From Phoronis australis (lineage: Eukaryota; Phoronida; Phoronidae), in assembly GCA_002633005.1 (NCBI GenBank), contig NMRA01000045.1, forward strand, positions 1-64,000: 64,000 nt of DNA, given 5' to 3'. A model generated the notes under the pieces. The model saw only the letters and a list, made by a program, of their open reading frames with translations. It searched no databases and was not told the origin of the DNA. Below, piece by piece: positions 33,886 through 45,349 of this stretch (within the stretch, counting starts at the first letter, position 1; the number at the start of each line of letters is the position of its first letter). The position numbers were made by a program, and so were the translations under genes.

Positions 33886-36800
33886 TGCTGTACTAGTGGT
33901 GATTGAATTGCGCATGCGTGGCTGTCTGCATGTAAACAACTGGTAAAAGATGGCATTGTTATCAAAATATGTCGTCGCGCTAAGCCTTATTACTGCTAAT
34001 TTCCCTGGTGCAAGTCTTCGACAGGTGGCCACAAATTCCCAAAAGACCTAAAGTTACTATATTCGTGGACAATTGCGGTCAAAAGGGTCAACTAACTGAC
34101 AAAAAGTGTGTGAATGCTGAAGCCCCGTGTGTGCTCTATGACTATGCAGTTCCATTCGGAGACTACACAACATTACTTGGTAAGTTTTTAGCAATCTGTT
34201 TCTATCAACATCGTTCGGTGATGTTATCCCCAGCAGTTACCCCACTGAATAACAGGTTTATTGACTGGAACTAAGTGTTTCTTTTAGGAAATTCACCCCA
34301 TGCCGGGTAGGCTAGCAGCACCGTATGGTCCTGGGTGGGAGTGCTCCCAAAATAAGAGGTGTATGGTACGTGACGCACAGAAGTCAAGGGTGACTTTTCC
34401 ACAGCAGTTTCTCGTCAAAACTATGCTGTTTCACATAAAATTCTCTAGATGAGTGAGTTTCCTTATTTTATCGCGGACCCCACCCCCAGTACTACCAGAT
34501 CAGTTATCGAATTAACATGAATAAGCCTTAATTCAGTAAATGTAACATCGCATTGAAAAAAAATTGACAGATAGAATGAATTTAACTTGTTGAAATCAGA
34601 AGCACATTTTAAGTGTCATGAAAAATACTCATTGTTAAATCACCTTTAGCCTGTTTCACATACATGTATTTTAATTCAAATATTAAATAAGACTTGGGTA
34701 CAAAGGTTATTAGTTTCTACACATAAACATGAAGATGAAAAGTCAAGTAGGTTCTACCTTACAAAAGTAGTTTTGTCTTGTCTTTTCTTTTACAATTTGC
34801 TAACATTTCTCCGACTATTCTGTTACAGGTGAGAGAAAACAACTGAAACCAACCGCCCGACCATCTATTTTACCTTTGGACAAAGTGAAAAGCAATCCTT
34901 CCGCAATAACCTGAGAGAATTGAACGTAATTCAGAAATTCAGCACTTGATATGCCTGATTATGGACTCCGTCCCAATGTTTTTTCTTTCTGTGCTTTTTC
35001 ATTATGCCATTTGTTTTTAAATACACTGATAATTGTTTATTCTCGAATCTTGTGCAAAGCAGATTCTTGTCAAGCCAGCTACAATTGAAAACATACAATA
35101 AGACAACCGATGCAGTCATTGAATGTCATTTCCCCATAATGTGTACAAAATTGAAAAGCTCTTACCATTAGTATAAAGCCTTTCTTCTGAAAGGAAAATT
35201 TAATGTCACTCAGCTTTTTGCTTTCATTTCACTGGGATCTAGTTTCAATGGCCTATAGAAACGCTTGTAAAAAAGGTCCAGTTTCGGCACATGGCTTTCT
35301 TTCATGTAACCTCATTCAGCCTCAATAACATCCACAATTAGACCCTTGGAGGTAAACACAGCAGCATATCACTTGAATCGTTTTGAGCCCAAAATCAGAC
35401 CCTGAACTAGACCAGAGTGTCACTAGGTCTTCTTTAGCTTCAGTCCCTTATGTTTCTTCCAGGAAAGGAAATAAGCTATTGTCCACACATGACTCATTGC
35501 CTATGAACGGGCATCCTCACCAACAAGGCTTACTTGTGTAGCAGTCATATACTTCGTCTGAATACACAGACAGTCCACTGGCACATTGTCTTATGGTAAC
35601 GTAGTACTGTGGCCTTAAAATGTCACTGAACCTGAAACAAATATTGAAATATGAATAATTAAGTATTCCAGATTGGATCAAAAATGTTATCTTTGTTTTT
35701 CAAAAATATATGGTGGCTGCCCTACAGTTTCACATGAAATTAAATAATTACTATTTTCAGAAACCAAGGGTGTATGTAATAAGTATTGCATAAAACTGTG
35801 TCTTTATTTTTATCCCTAGCCATAACAATTCTTTAAACGCAACATTTGTCTGCAAAATATACAATTTTTTGAGACAACTTCAAAACTTTGTTACCCATTT
35901 TCAAGCCTTTTTAATTTTGATACTTTCAGCAATTTTAAACTCAGATTACAGGTTCATGGGTCTGTCAAGCATACTTCTAGCCTAAGGTTGAGGGAACCGT
36001 TTTTCTTGTAATAAAAGATATGAAGACTTGGGTCATTTAAAAATGATGGATAATCTTTCTGCTGTTTAAGAGTAATTACAAATCGTAAGGCACCATCAAA
36101 AATGCAATTTTCACAAAAATGGCAGTCATTTGAATTTATAACGGCTTGCAACATTTCAAGGCATGAGTTAAGACTTTTCAGTCACTGTGAATTCAGAAAA
36201 TGGGTTTACAATTGATACAAGTAGTAAAACAGTTTCATGAAATCAACTTGAAGGGACTTCATGAAGGTTAAGAATTACCTCACCATACTCTATTACCAGT
36301 TGTACCAAATATTACAACCCCAACCCCCCATGCCAATCCCCCCGCTAAGGACCTGAATAAGTAAATTAACAAAATGACTTACACACCTTTCTTTAAAAAT
36401 AGCTGTTCCTTTTCAAAGGCGTTCTTCGTTGTCTCCAATATTGAAAGTAGGCTTTGACAACAAATCTGCACTGGATGGGAAGATCTTGTTGGTTAGCTGC
36501 AGTCAAATGCTAAAAACCAATTTTTGTCCATTCGGGAACGGTGCAGAAGCGATGCATATCTCCTCTGCATGGTACAAGCCCTCAAACCTAAAAACCAAAG
36601 GTTTCGTGAAAACAGACGTGATAGATTTCCATTTCAACGTGTAATAGATTTCCAGAAGACATGTCATACGGAGTAAACAAATAGTCTAATGCAATGGATA
36701 ATTGTCATGTACCCTTTGCCATTGGGTTTGGATTGTAATCTTAACTCATTAACCTGTATCGAGTTGACAGCATAAACATTCAGCAGTGATTGATGTAACT

Positions 36801-37199
36801 GTCACTCATCAACTATTGGAAATCATTCCAAACAGTAATAATGTTTTGATGTACGAAAAGATCCCGATTGCTACGTCAAGTATCGTATCACATATCACAA
36901 CAAAGATTAACCCGACTTGCGACTGCCACGAAGTCGACATCGGCGAGTACTTCAGTCAACAGGCATCGGTACAATAATCATAGAATTTTCGTTAAAATAA
37001 TCACAAACCTTACCTTTGTATAAGGTCGTGCTTACTTCCTCTCATAGAAGCACCCTTTTCACGCAATCTCAGATTCAGTTGGCACGGCTGCAAGCCATTT
37101 CACCATGTATTTAAAGGTCTTGCAAAATCGAGGCTGTTAATCTATCCCCACTAGTACACGCGCGCCCTCTAGTTATTGTAGATTTTCCTAATAGCCCCA
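33886..37199. mobile_element. 3.3-kb insertion in block B with a THAP fragment at its left end
   Basis: Blocks A and C run straight through this point, so B gained the segment. Its left 700 bp (33890-34585) matches 23130-23825 and on the plus strand shows WCKSSTGGHKFPKDLK and WTIAVKRV, a THAP-like finger broken by stops. Its right part (36170-36980) matches 62800-63465. A transposon with a THAP-encoding 5' end and a conserved 3' end would explain both, but no terminal inverted repeats are obvious. The conserved right-hand segment is open in more than one frame on each strand, so its coding frame is undecided. Confidence 0.55.
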
Positions 37200-37354
37200 T
37201 TTGATGAACAGAGGAGATTGGTCTTAGCCATAAGTTGTGTCTAGACACCCAGCAGTCCCAGCGCAATTTCTTTCAACAGGCCCGGTTCGGATGAGCGTAA
37301 CTCTCTCTTTCCAATTTTATCACATCTCGGGTTTTCTTTCTGATTATTTTACAG

Positions 37355-37573
37355 TATGGCGTGCCTAGCTACTCCGTAAACACCGACAAAGAACTAACGG
37401 CAGCGTTGGCCAAATTAACGTTTCCTGTTGTCATGAAGCCTCTTTGTGGCAGTGGTTCTAATGGCTGCAAGGTTCTCTACGACATGGACAGCTGTTTAAA
37501 TTACTTTGGTGAACTGGTCACTGGTATGCAATCTGGGACCCCTGTGCTTGAAAAACTGACATACACTCATTCG
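37355..37573 (+). CDS. ATP-grasp ligase gene (copy B), ATP-binding-loop exon
   Basis: Exactly 219 bp between TTTTACAG and TCGGTAAGA, 73 codons, phase 0 at both ends. It reads YGVPSYSVN, ELTAALAKLTFPVVMKPLCG and SGSNGCKVLY. The 'FPVVMKP..GSGSNGC' string is the glycine-rich ATP-binding loop of the ATP-grasp fold, with K as the nucleotide-contacting lysine. It joins in frame to 38069. Copies at 14060 (218 bp, broken) and 50798 (219 bp, open) show that the length is constrained. Confidence 0.88.
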
Positions 37574-38068
37574 GTAAGATTTGATTTTTAGTGCTTAAGG
37601 TTGGAGAGATAGTATTATTAGCAAACTCTCTGTAGCAACGGCAGAAAGGTAATTCCGTGTAAACACGTTTTGTTTCTCACTGTTTTCATAGGCATTCACA
37701 CCTCTCAAACTCCAAGCCCTCAGCTAACAAGTCACAAACGAAGTTCCTAGTGGTTTCAAACATTGGGAAAATTTTAGTTGAGAATTTTTTGCGTAACGAA
37801 TCTCAAGTTAGTCTACGGCAAAATTAATTTTTATGCAGCTCACTGACCTCAAAATGGGAAAGTAGAAATTCGTTAGATGGTCCTATTCGAGGAAAGAGTC
37901 GTGCCCATAGAAATGCGAGTATTCTGATAATCTCACGAGACACGGCAACACGAATGCTCTCATGCTTCTTGCTCTGAAGCTATCCAGATGTTAACCGAGG
38001 TACCTTTCTTCATTGGTAGCACTTATCGAATATCGAGTTGTTCACTAAAGGTACTTTTTATTTATCAG

Positions 38069-38767
38069 GTGCTTGTGATGGAATACCTGAAAGGTGTCAA
38101 ATATTCAGTTGACGTGGTGATTTCCCGCGGGAAACTTGTTGGCGGCTTCATTGTTAAGAGAGGTCCTCCCCCACTGCCGGATTTTTGGAACACTTCTGTC
38201 ACCATTCCTGGTGGCGATTCAGCAAAGGTGAACGAGGAATTGCTTGAAGCTTCGTATCAGTGCTCTCTAGCCGTCGGTCTTCGCCACGGGGTGTACAACG
38301 TCGAATTTATCTGTGGCAAAGGTAGCACCTTGCCCAGGTTAATCGAAATCAACCCACGTCCTTCTGGTTCTAAAAGAGGTTCATTACTTGAAGTGGCGTA
38401 CGGCAATGATACTGGTGTCATCAATACAAAGCTCTGCTGTGGCATAAATCTTTCTTCCGATGAGTTAAACATTGAGCCCAAAGCACACGTGGCTGCCTAT
38501 TACTTTGATTTGATTAGGCACACAGACAAGCTGAAAACAGCGTACGGTCATATGTTATCAAATGCTAAAAGTTACGATGTCGGGATGGTGACCCCAGGAC
38601 CGAAAACTACGACAGAAATGATGTATGAGAAACCTACATATCTAGATCCGGTTCTCATAGTGATGACGTCAGACGAATCAAGATGTGGGGCGGTCTATAA
38701 ATTATGTCGATTTCTTGTTGATTCAAAGTACTTCGACAGCATGGAAGAAGCTTTGTTGCAGTTTTAA
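38069..38767 (+). CDS. ATP-grasp ligase gene (copy B), terminal catalytic exon; carnosine-synthase-like
   Basis: Acceptor TTTATCAG, 232 codons, stop TAA 38765-38767. Motifs in order: VLVMEYLKGVKYSVDVVI (ligand-contact strand), GKLVGGFIVKRGPPPLPDFW, GLRHGVYNVEF (first metal-binding Glu), PRLIEINPRPSG (Glu and Asn that hold Mg-ATP), then a ~110-residue C-terminal region. The pattern 'Y.VDVV...G.L......GP..LP.F' with 'GV.NVE' and 'PRLIEINPR' resembles vertebrate carnosine synthase (CARNS1), which joins beta-alanine and histidine using ATP. The product made here cannot be told from sequence; it may be another dipeptide or amino-acid ligation. All catalytic positions I can see are kept, so this is the likely functional copy. 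Joined with its upstream exons it gives at least 507 residues, with the N-terminus missing. Confidence 0.88.
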   Translation: MLVMEYLKGVKYSVDVVISRGKLVGGFIVKRGPPPLPDFWNTSVTIPGGDSAKVNEELLEASYQCSLAVGLRHGVYNVEFICGKGSTLPRLIEINPRPSGSKRGSLLEVAYGNDTGVINTKLCCGINLSSDELNIEPKAHVAAYYFDLIRHTDKLKTAYGHMLSNAKSYDVGMVTPGPKTTTEMMYEKPTYLDPVLIVMTSDESRCGAVYKLCRFLVDSKYFDSMEEALLQF

Positions 38768-38998
38768 ATGAAAGGATTTTACATGTAATCTTCTACAGAC
38801 TGAACGCCTCATACGTCATGTATGATGCATGATGCGGAATTTGTTTGCCCATTGCGCTTTTATTTATCCATATGTTGTATGAAATTATGCACTTTTCCAA
38901 GAAAAAGCATTTACGACCTACTTAACATACAACTGGACAGGTAAAAATTGACTGGTCGATAATACACATTCCTATGAAATCAGTAAACGTTGACAGTG

Positions 38999-39055
38999 CG
39001 GCAGAGAGAAAGGGGGAGAGAGAAGGGGAGGGAAAGAGAATACAGCCAATCTGCT
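38999..39055. repeat. GA/GGGA-rich low-complexity patch
   Basis: Purine-rich AGAGAAAGGGGGAGAGAG-type sequence in the 3' flank of the gene. A longer version lies at the same place in block C (53425-53545), where it creates spurious Arg/Glu/Gly frames. Confidence 0.85.
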
Positions 39056-39229
39056 AATACATTAGCCAGTGGAAGATTAATATTGTAAGAAGCATTATTG
39101 CAAGAACAGGATGAGATTTTTTAGAATATGTAGGGAACAGCCCACGTTTTATAGAGTAAGTTTGCCGTGTATTTTGGAAAAAGGAAAATTTTTATCTAAT
39201 ATCACCGATTTTGATCTTATATTTCCCGT

Positions 39230-39910
39230 TTCTTGAACGTGTGCATTCCACGTCATTGATGTATGGTTACTTTTAAAAGTCAAATGTTGACTAGTAGGTC
39301 AAAGTCTTGTTCATTATTTTGATTACTGGAACTTGACGGGGTTGATTTTATATCTTTCTGAGAATAATGGGCAATAACGTCTGTTAACTATGATTCAGCT
39401 GTTAATTTCAGAGAACTTGGCATTGATATTGTCGTCGTGTAGGTTCGTTGAAAATTTGAAAGGAGAGATGGTATAAGTGTCCGCAGCATAAACAAGAAGG
39501 TCAAGGTTTGTACAAAAACAAAGATCATTAACGCAAAGGAAGAAAAGAAGAGGGTCAAGGAAAAAACCTGAGGCACATTGTTTGTAATACATAGTGATGA
39601 AAATTTGTTTTCAATAGAGACAGATTGTTTCCCATTTCGAAAATAGTTTTGGAACCTGTTCGACTGGGTTTTGTGAATTCCATTGAGACCGTGTATTAAA
39701 GAGTATTGCATAATCTAGGGCCCGAAAGCTTCTCCGATAAAGATTGGTAAAGGTGTATTTTGAGAGTCGATATAGTAGGTAAGGTATACGTACCTTATAT
39801 TCTTTGGAGTGGTTTTGTCTAAAATCATAAACGAAGGGTAAAGAAGGTGGCTTTTTGTTAAGTACGAGAACTAATGGTTACAGACTACTCCTTTGCGACT
39901 TCTATAGAAA
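39230..39910 (-). mobile_element. CR1/Rex-like LINE reverse transcriptase fragment (block B)
   Basis: Same relic as 16330-16990. The minus-strand frames contain FFLDPLLFFLCVNDLCF, a degraded LLVYAADTYTI (YADDT site) and, in another frame, NGIHKTQSNRFQNYFRNGKQ. Several frameshifts. Confidence 0.75.
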
Positions 39911-40270
39911 ACGGCAACACGGAGACAGGTCTGTTTAGGTCTTATTTCTTTAAGTCTTTGTTTTTATATACAGGTACAATTTTTAATATTTTCGATGAGT
40001 CTGGTATATCATGATTGCTTTAAATTTATAATTGGTAATTGGGCTGGAAACACTAGGGCAGGGATTAATTAAGTTGCTATAAATAATGTTTTCTCATAAT
40101 GATGATATATCTTCTTTGGCGGCTCATTGGAAAAGGAAGGCTGATCTGGTGGTATTAAAGATATGCAGAAGAAGTGGCAGAACCAATGTTGATGTTGTAT
40201 TAAATCTATCTGCTGTTTCTTTTGTGTTGTCGAGTATTCCATTGCCTCTTCTCCTGGGCTGGGTTGCATA

Positions 40271-40853
40271 ACACTTCAAAATTATCCGCTGGGTAACTTT
40301 GATTGTTGCATGCCGTCAGGTGCACTGTTCAACAACTATAACGTGGCGTGTGATTAGAATGAGTGGCGTGGGTAAGAATTGGGAAGCGATTTGATGGATT
40401 CCCAGGTCTTGTGAATGTCCGGGACACAGATTTTCATGAAAGTGGATGCTAAAGATTACACTAATTCTAAAAATATTGACATCTATGGAGGAGTTATTTT
40501 TGTACATTTGATCTGATTGTACGTCTGTCTCAAGTGGAATTGCCCAGGTAATAAAGACACACAACACACGCACACACACACACACGCACGCAGACGCACA
40601 TATAATGCACTCAGTCAATAGTCGCTTAGTTATCGACAACATGGGTAAACTTTAACAACCTTTTTCTTAATCTGGCAAACTGCCCATTCTTTCCAATGCC
40701 ATGTACGATTGATGTGTGACACTTTGCCTATATGGAATGCAACTGCTGCTATAAGGGTGGTCAATGTACTGTGTGGAAGAAACCTTTGATTCTGAAAAAG
40801 CATAATGACAATTACTCATGTCTGTTTATCATGCAATTGAGTAAGTTAGTTAC

Positions 40854-40886
<33 letters not shown>

Positions 40887-41109
40887 GCATAATTATATCA
40901 TTTATTATGCAAATGAACTAACAGCCCCTGCATGGTATTCCCCTAGGTGCATATTGTCAGCTGTCCTACGTATTGGATGGAACACTTTATATATGTTATT
41001 AGGTAAATGATATTGTTGGTGGTGCAGTCAGAATAATGTTTTATTTCGAACTATTCATTGGTTTAAGAAGATTGTGTTGAGTAGTTAGTTATGTAACTGT
41101 TAGGTGNGG
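40271..41109. repeat. Gene-free stretch with (CA)n and (GTAA)n
   Basis: (CA)n/(CG) dinucleotides at 40558-40600 and about nine GTAA units at 40852-40887. An ambiguous base sits at 41107. No gene. Confidence 0.7.
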
Positions 41110-41645
41110 CATTGTATCTAGTGAAGAGCCTCAACAAAAGTTCCCTTGTACCCAGCAAGGTTACTCGAAATTTTGGGCTACAGACGCAGAACTAGGTCAG
41201 CATTTGGATGTGGGTAACTACACTGAACATTTACAGAGGGAAACCACGTATGACCACATCGCACGACAGTGGTCAGAAATGCTTTCAGATGCAAGAACCG
41301 GAGCGTCATTTGAGGCAGCCTCAGAGTACTATTTGGATGAGGCGAATGCTGAAGCAATAGGTTAGGCATTGAAAAAAGGTAAAAGGTCAACAAGATTTCC
41401 AGCAAAGGTTAAGAACTTTCTGACGAACATATTCGATGAAGGAGATAAGTCAGGTAAAAACGTTCACCCTCGGAAGTGCCAAAATGGAGAAAACGTTTCG
41501 AGAACGCTCTGGTAAAGTGTTTACCTGTGATATTAAGTGAATCGCAGTTTGGTGGATTTTTTTCGAGGTTGTCTGCAGCAATGGTTATGACGATGCAATT
41601 TCTGATGAAGATGCTGTTATATCGTCAGATTTACTGAATGAAGTG
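41110..41645 (+). pseudogene. Transposon-linked C2H2-type protein, decayed
   Basis: The frame from 41117 reads SSEEPQQKFPCTQQGYSKF, then LGQHLDVGNYTEHLQRE and ARQWSEML, up to a TAG at 41363 where relatives have W (expected 'GWAL'). It continues as ALKKGKRSTRFPAKVKNFL and FDEGDKSGKNVHPRK, then shifts frame to AKMEKTFRERSGKVFTCD. I recall this 'GWALK...RF..KVK.FL...F..GE.TG.K..P' architecture from multicopy invertebrate proteins with a C2H2-like N-terminus and regard it as mobile-element associated. One nonsense change and one frameshift make it dead. The exact function is unknown. Confidence 0.6.
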
Positions 41646-42061
41646 GTAAATGAGCTCAACGTTTAGCCTAGTTTTGTAGCATACCAGTCAAAGATGTGTG
41701 ATATATGAAGTCGAGAGCGTTACTTCTGTCATGAATGAGTTTTTAATAAAATTGGCTCTCATGAATTATTTTCTATTGACTGTGAATGTGTACCTTTTTA
41801 TGCCAATGATGATCACACTGACAGAAATATTCAGCGTTAAGGTGCCCGGTGTGTGGGGAGAACACCAGATTTCTGGCGACTGGTGGCGACAAAAATTTGT
41901 AGCAACCAGCAGGGACATTACAATATGAAACCAAAGTTACAATGACTATTGACAAGTTGAAGGATTTTTTGCACTGAACACTAGGGGGCCATATCCACTT
42001 TGGGTGCCTTCCTTTTCCTGTGGCACGAACAAGGCAGATAGAAAACAAGGCAGGGGTGAGT

Positions 42062-42176
42062 TCAGTAACACTAGAACCTCTCTAAAATTTATCCAAAATC
42101 ACGTGTTCTGATTTAAAATGCAGGGCAATATCTCGCGAAGTCTTGAATTATAGCAAGGTCCTCGTGTTACTGCTCT
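42062..42176. mobile_element. Short palindromic MITE, copy 3
   Basis: Left GTTCAGTAACACTAGAACCTC and right GCAAGGTCCTCGTGTTACTG are inverted repeats, with CCAAAATCACGTG inside. Same family as 91-235. Confidence 0.65.
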
Positions 42177-42860
42177 TATTCTAGATGCGTCTTCAGTCTC
42201 TACGTAAACAAAAACAGCGCCATCTATCATTTAGAACCACGCATGGCAGTTGATTTACGTTACATATTTTATGTAATAAGCAATAATCATCAATGCCATT
42301 TTCATAGAATGGTAATTAATAATGCTGTCTGACTTTTCTCCAAAATACAAGGTTTTTATGTCGTGTTTCGCAAGCTAATTATATGTTCCAACACCCCCTA
42401 TTGGCAGCAGAGGCAACTGAGAACATGCAAAAGGACGAAGTGCAGTTCGTACGCAAAAACTACATTAGAGGCAAGATTTTTTATTTTAGATTATGAACAG
42501 GTTAGGAATAACTAAACAAATTATTATAAAGTCAATTTCAGGAAAGGTGCGTTATGGCTGCTACAGAGTGCCAAATTTGGCCGAAAATGGCTTCAGTGAA
42601 AACCTGAAAAATAGCTGTTTTTGCCTCACAAATTCAAAACGTACAAATTTAAAAATGGATTTTGAAAATTATGCCATTAAATTATTCAGCCATTGCCCAT
42701 TCAATTCGTATTATTCATTTGTTTTGTCCTTACCACACATGCTAGTAAAATCCATTCAAACATGTCTACTTCGACGCCCAATTTTGTTGCAAAATGGAGG
42801 TACAGGTCATAAAAAGGAAATCAATGAATGAAAATTCTTAAAAAGTGAGGTTTTTCTACA
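42177..42860. other. Gene-free stretch
   Basis: A 112-codon plus-strand frame at 42493-42831 has no recognised features and AT-rich composition. Confidence 0.4.
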
Positions 42861-42876
42861 TCTCAACAAACCAAAC

Positions 42877-45330
42877 TCATATGCTAAGTTTCAAAAAATC
42901 GGTGATTTTGGGTATAGACTCTACCTGTTGGTTCTTATATGGAGTCACTCTTAAATGGCAAAACATGAATTCATTCATGGTTATTCTGACATCTTCCTTA
43001 AGGGAAGATATCAAAATATCCTGAATTTTAATCAACAATCTTTGCACTACGTCACAATGGAAAAAACACGTGTTCATTATTCTAGATTACAGTAGGGACA
43101 TTTATCTGAAGTAACAATCTTCATCTTATATAACAAAGAGTTAGTATACACTCTGTTATGCAACAACATATACTTAAAACATTTAATGCATGGATCTAGG
43201 GGAAGTGTAAAAGGCAAGGAATTTTGGATGTCTTGTTTCGAGTAATGCTGCAACAATTTTTCATATAATTGTCTGGTTTTTGCAATACTTTTGTAGCAAA
43301 ATACTCTTGATTTTTTCTTTTGCAATTTTATTATAATCTAAGCAAATTTTATTGCTGCAACCAACCAATCGCTGATGACCTTGATCAATTTTTCTCGATA
43401 AAATAATACATATTGAATTAAAACTCAGAATTTGAAAATCTTTCAAGTTATATTTTGCCTTGAGCACCTCCCACGATAAAAGCTTATTTTCAGCATCAAG
43501 TAAGTCATTGATGAAACATAGCCCATTCCTATCGAAATCTTTACAATGTAGCGACTTATTATTAACTGTTAAAGGAGCATACCAATGCAAATATCAATAA
43601 AGATTCCCCTAACACCTGGCCGTGGGATGGAAATCGAATTGTTTCACAACAGGTTTCTGCCAGCAAACACTAAACTAGCATGAGCTCACACGGCCTCGGT
43701 GTCCCGTCAATTAGTTTTCTTGCACCTAAGCCAGTAACGCATAGATTTATTCATTGCTGGCATCTCAAATAATTTGCACTCACGAACACTCCAAAGGCGT
43801 TACAAATTGCATCTAATGAGGCAGACTTTGTTTGAGTTTTATATAAATATTGGTTAGGGTGAGAATAATTCAGTTGAAACACAACGCTCAATTACGAACA
43901 TGGCAACTCGCAATTCCGACTTAGGACGAGCTAGAGCTCGATCAGTCCCGACTTCGCAGGTGGATCGTTAAGTTTTACAGGTCATCAATATTCGAACAGG
44001 AATACAGTGATGAAGAAATACTAGAGAGGCGCCGTGAACAAGCTCATACAACGGAACGTATGGAGTTATTTGGTAAGCCGGCGTTCGTCAGGCACTGTCG
44101 ACGTCTGCAAGCCACAGACACGGAGATGTTTCACGGCCTCATACAGTGTACTTGCTATTTACAGCGTACATTTCATTCTTCACTACTGTGAGCCACTTCT
44201 TAAGCATTTCGGAGTCTCGAGGAATTAAAAAAATTTTATATACCCGCTTTCCATGCAGCTGCTTAGTTCGGACAAGCGGGAACGATGCATCGCAACATAG
44301 CGGCATTCACTCTCCATATGAACCCCTGACGTCGCTAGTGTTGTTTCTCACCTTCCTAACAGGTTAACGCGACACCTCTTGGCAAGGTAAGGTCGACTGT
44401 ATGCGAGGTGATGTGGATATAGACCGATTAAGACGACAAAAAAAGACTAATAAAATCGGGTGGCATTCTCCTTTAATATCTCTGTTATGTCATATAATCT
44501 GATCACAAACAGGCACATCTTTAAAAGCGTTATGATTCAAATGCTCACACTCCTACAAAACTTCTCTATAAAAAACATCATTTACCGTTGTAAATTATTT
44601 GCTTACTTTAAAATTACATGACTACAACAGTTCACCACCGTAACTCTTGACGATATATTGTGGATAAAACTTCCAACTTCCACTTTCAGGAGACTTGGAT
44701 TTTTTAACCCGGTTGACTAAAAGGCCTTCCTTTATAAGGGTCATGTCAGAGACTTTTAAACCACCATCTTTATAAGAGGCCATTACAACGCTTTTCTTTA
44801 TTTTAGGTTGTTTTCCTACCCAAGTAAAGTCATTTAAAATTTTGTGTATTCGTTTGCACAAATCCCTTGCCAATCCCAGGACAGATATAAGGTGAATCAA
44901 TTTGGATAGCGCAAAGGCTTCATTTATGACATTTCTTCCCTTAATTGTTAATTTTCTTGTTCTCCAAATATTTCGAACTTTCCTAAGTTCCAAAATTTTT
45001 TCTTCAAAATTTTGCCTAATTTTTTCTTTTTCATATTTACCGAAGTAAACGCCCAGACATTTAATGTTTGTTTTTGGCCAATTTATATCATACATATTCT
45101 TTTAAGTTCAGACTGGTGGCCTAAAAACATTCCTTCGCATTTTCGCTTATTTAATTTAAGACACGTCACCAAATCTTGTGAGAAATTTAAAGCATTCTGT
45201 TCCGGAAATTTCATCCTGAATAAATAAAATTGTATCATCAGCATACTGGCTATTTTGACTTCATGTCCATCAATACACAATCCTTTGATTAAGGGGTTAT
45301 TTCTAATGTAATGACTCATGAGCTCCACAC
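42877..45330 (-). mobile_element. L1/Tx1-like LINE, 3' half of ORF2, split by a Kolobok-like insertion
   Basis: Read on the minus strand: a damaged reverse transcriptase palm (VKIAS... where a YADD site is expected, then FLRM and LKLNKRKCEGMFLG) at 45083-45328. Next come IKCLGVYFG, RKLTIKGRNVINEAFALSKL and KDGGLKVSD at 44622-45095, and LCFINDLLDAENKLLSW at ~43490. The end is FKYMLLHNRVYTNSLL, CPYC and EHVFFHC at 42990-43180. This order is that of the L1/Tx1 clade after the palm. Removing the 900-bp insertion at 43573-44472 restores the frame across the TTAA. The LINE is 5' truncated and carries frameshifts. Confidence 0.85.
43573..44472 (-). mobile_element. Kolobok-like DNA transposon, copy 3, inserted in the LINE
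   Basis: Left end AGGAGCATACCA, right end GGGTGGCATTCTCCT, each bordered by TTAA (43569-43572, 44473-44476). From about 43597 it matches copy 1 from about 7900 onward, so roughly 800 bp of the interior is deleted. It retains the ATGGCAACTCGCAATTCCGA segment and the decayed THAP region around 44040-44250. Confidence 0.85.
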
Positions 45331-45349
45331 AGTATAAACAGTTGACTAC

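Larger units (their letters stand above)
37200..40270. repeat. Duplicated block B, right part
   Basis: Copy of 13895-17330 and 50640-54600 with both ATP-grasp exons intact, lacking the intronic element of A and C. It ends near 40270, where similarity to A and C stops. Confidence 0.9.

Noticed and set aside
38257-38481. Minus-strand frames over the ATP-grasp exons (also 52678-52902)
   Set aside because: Antisense shadows of conserved coding sequence.
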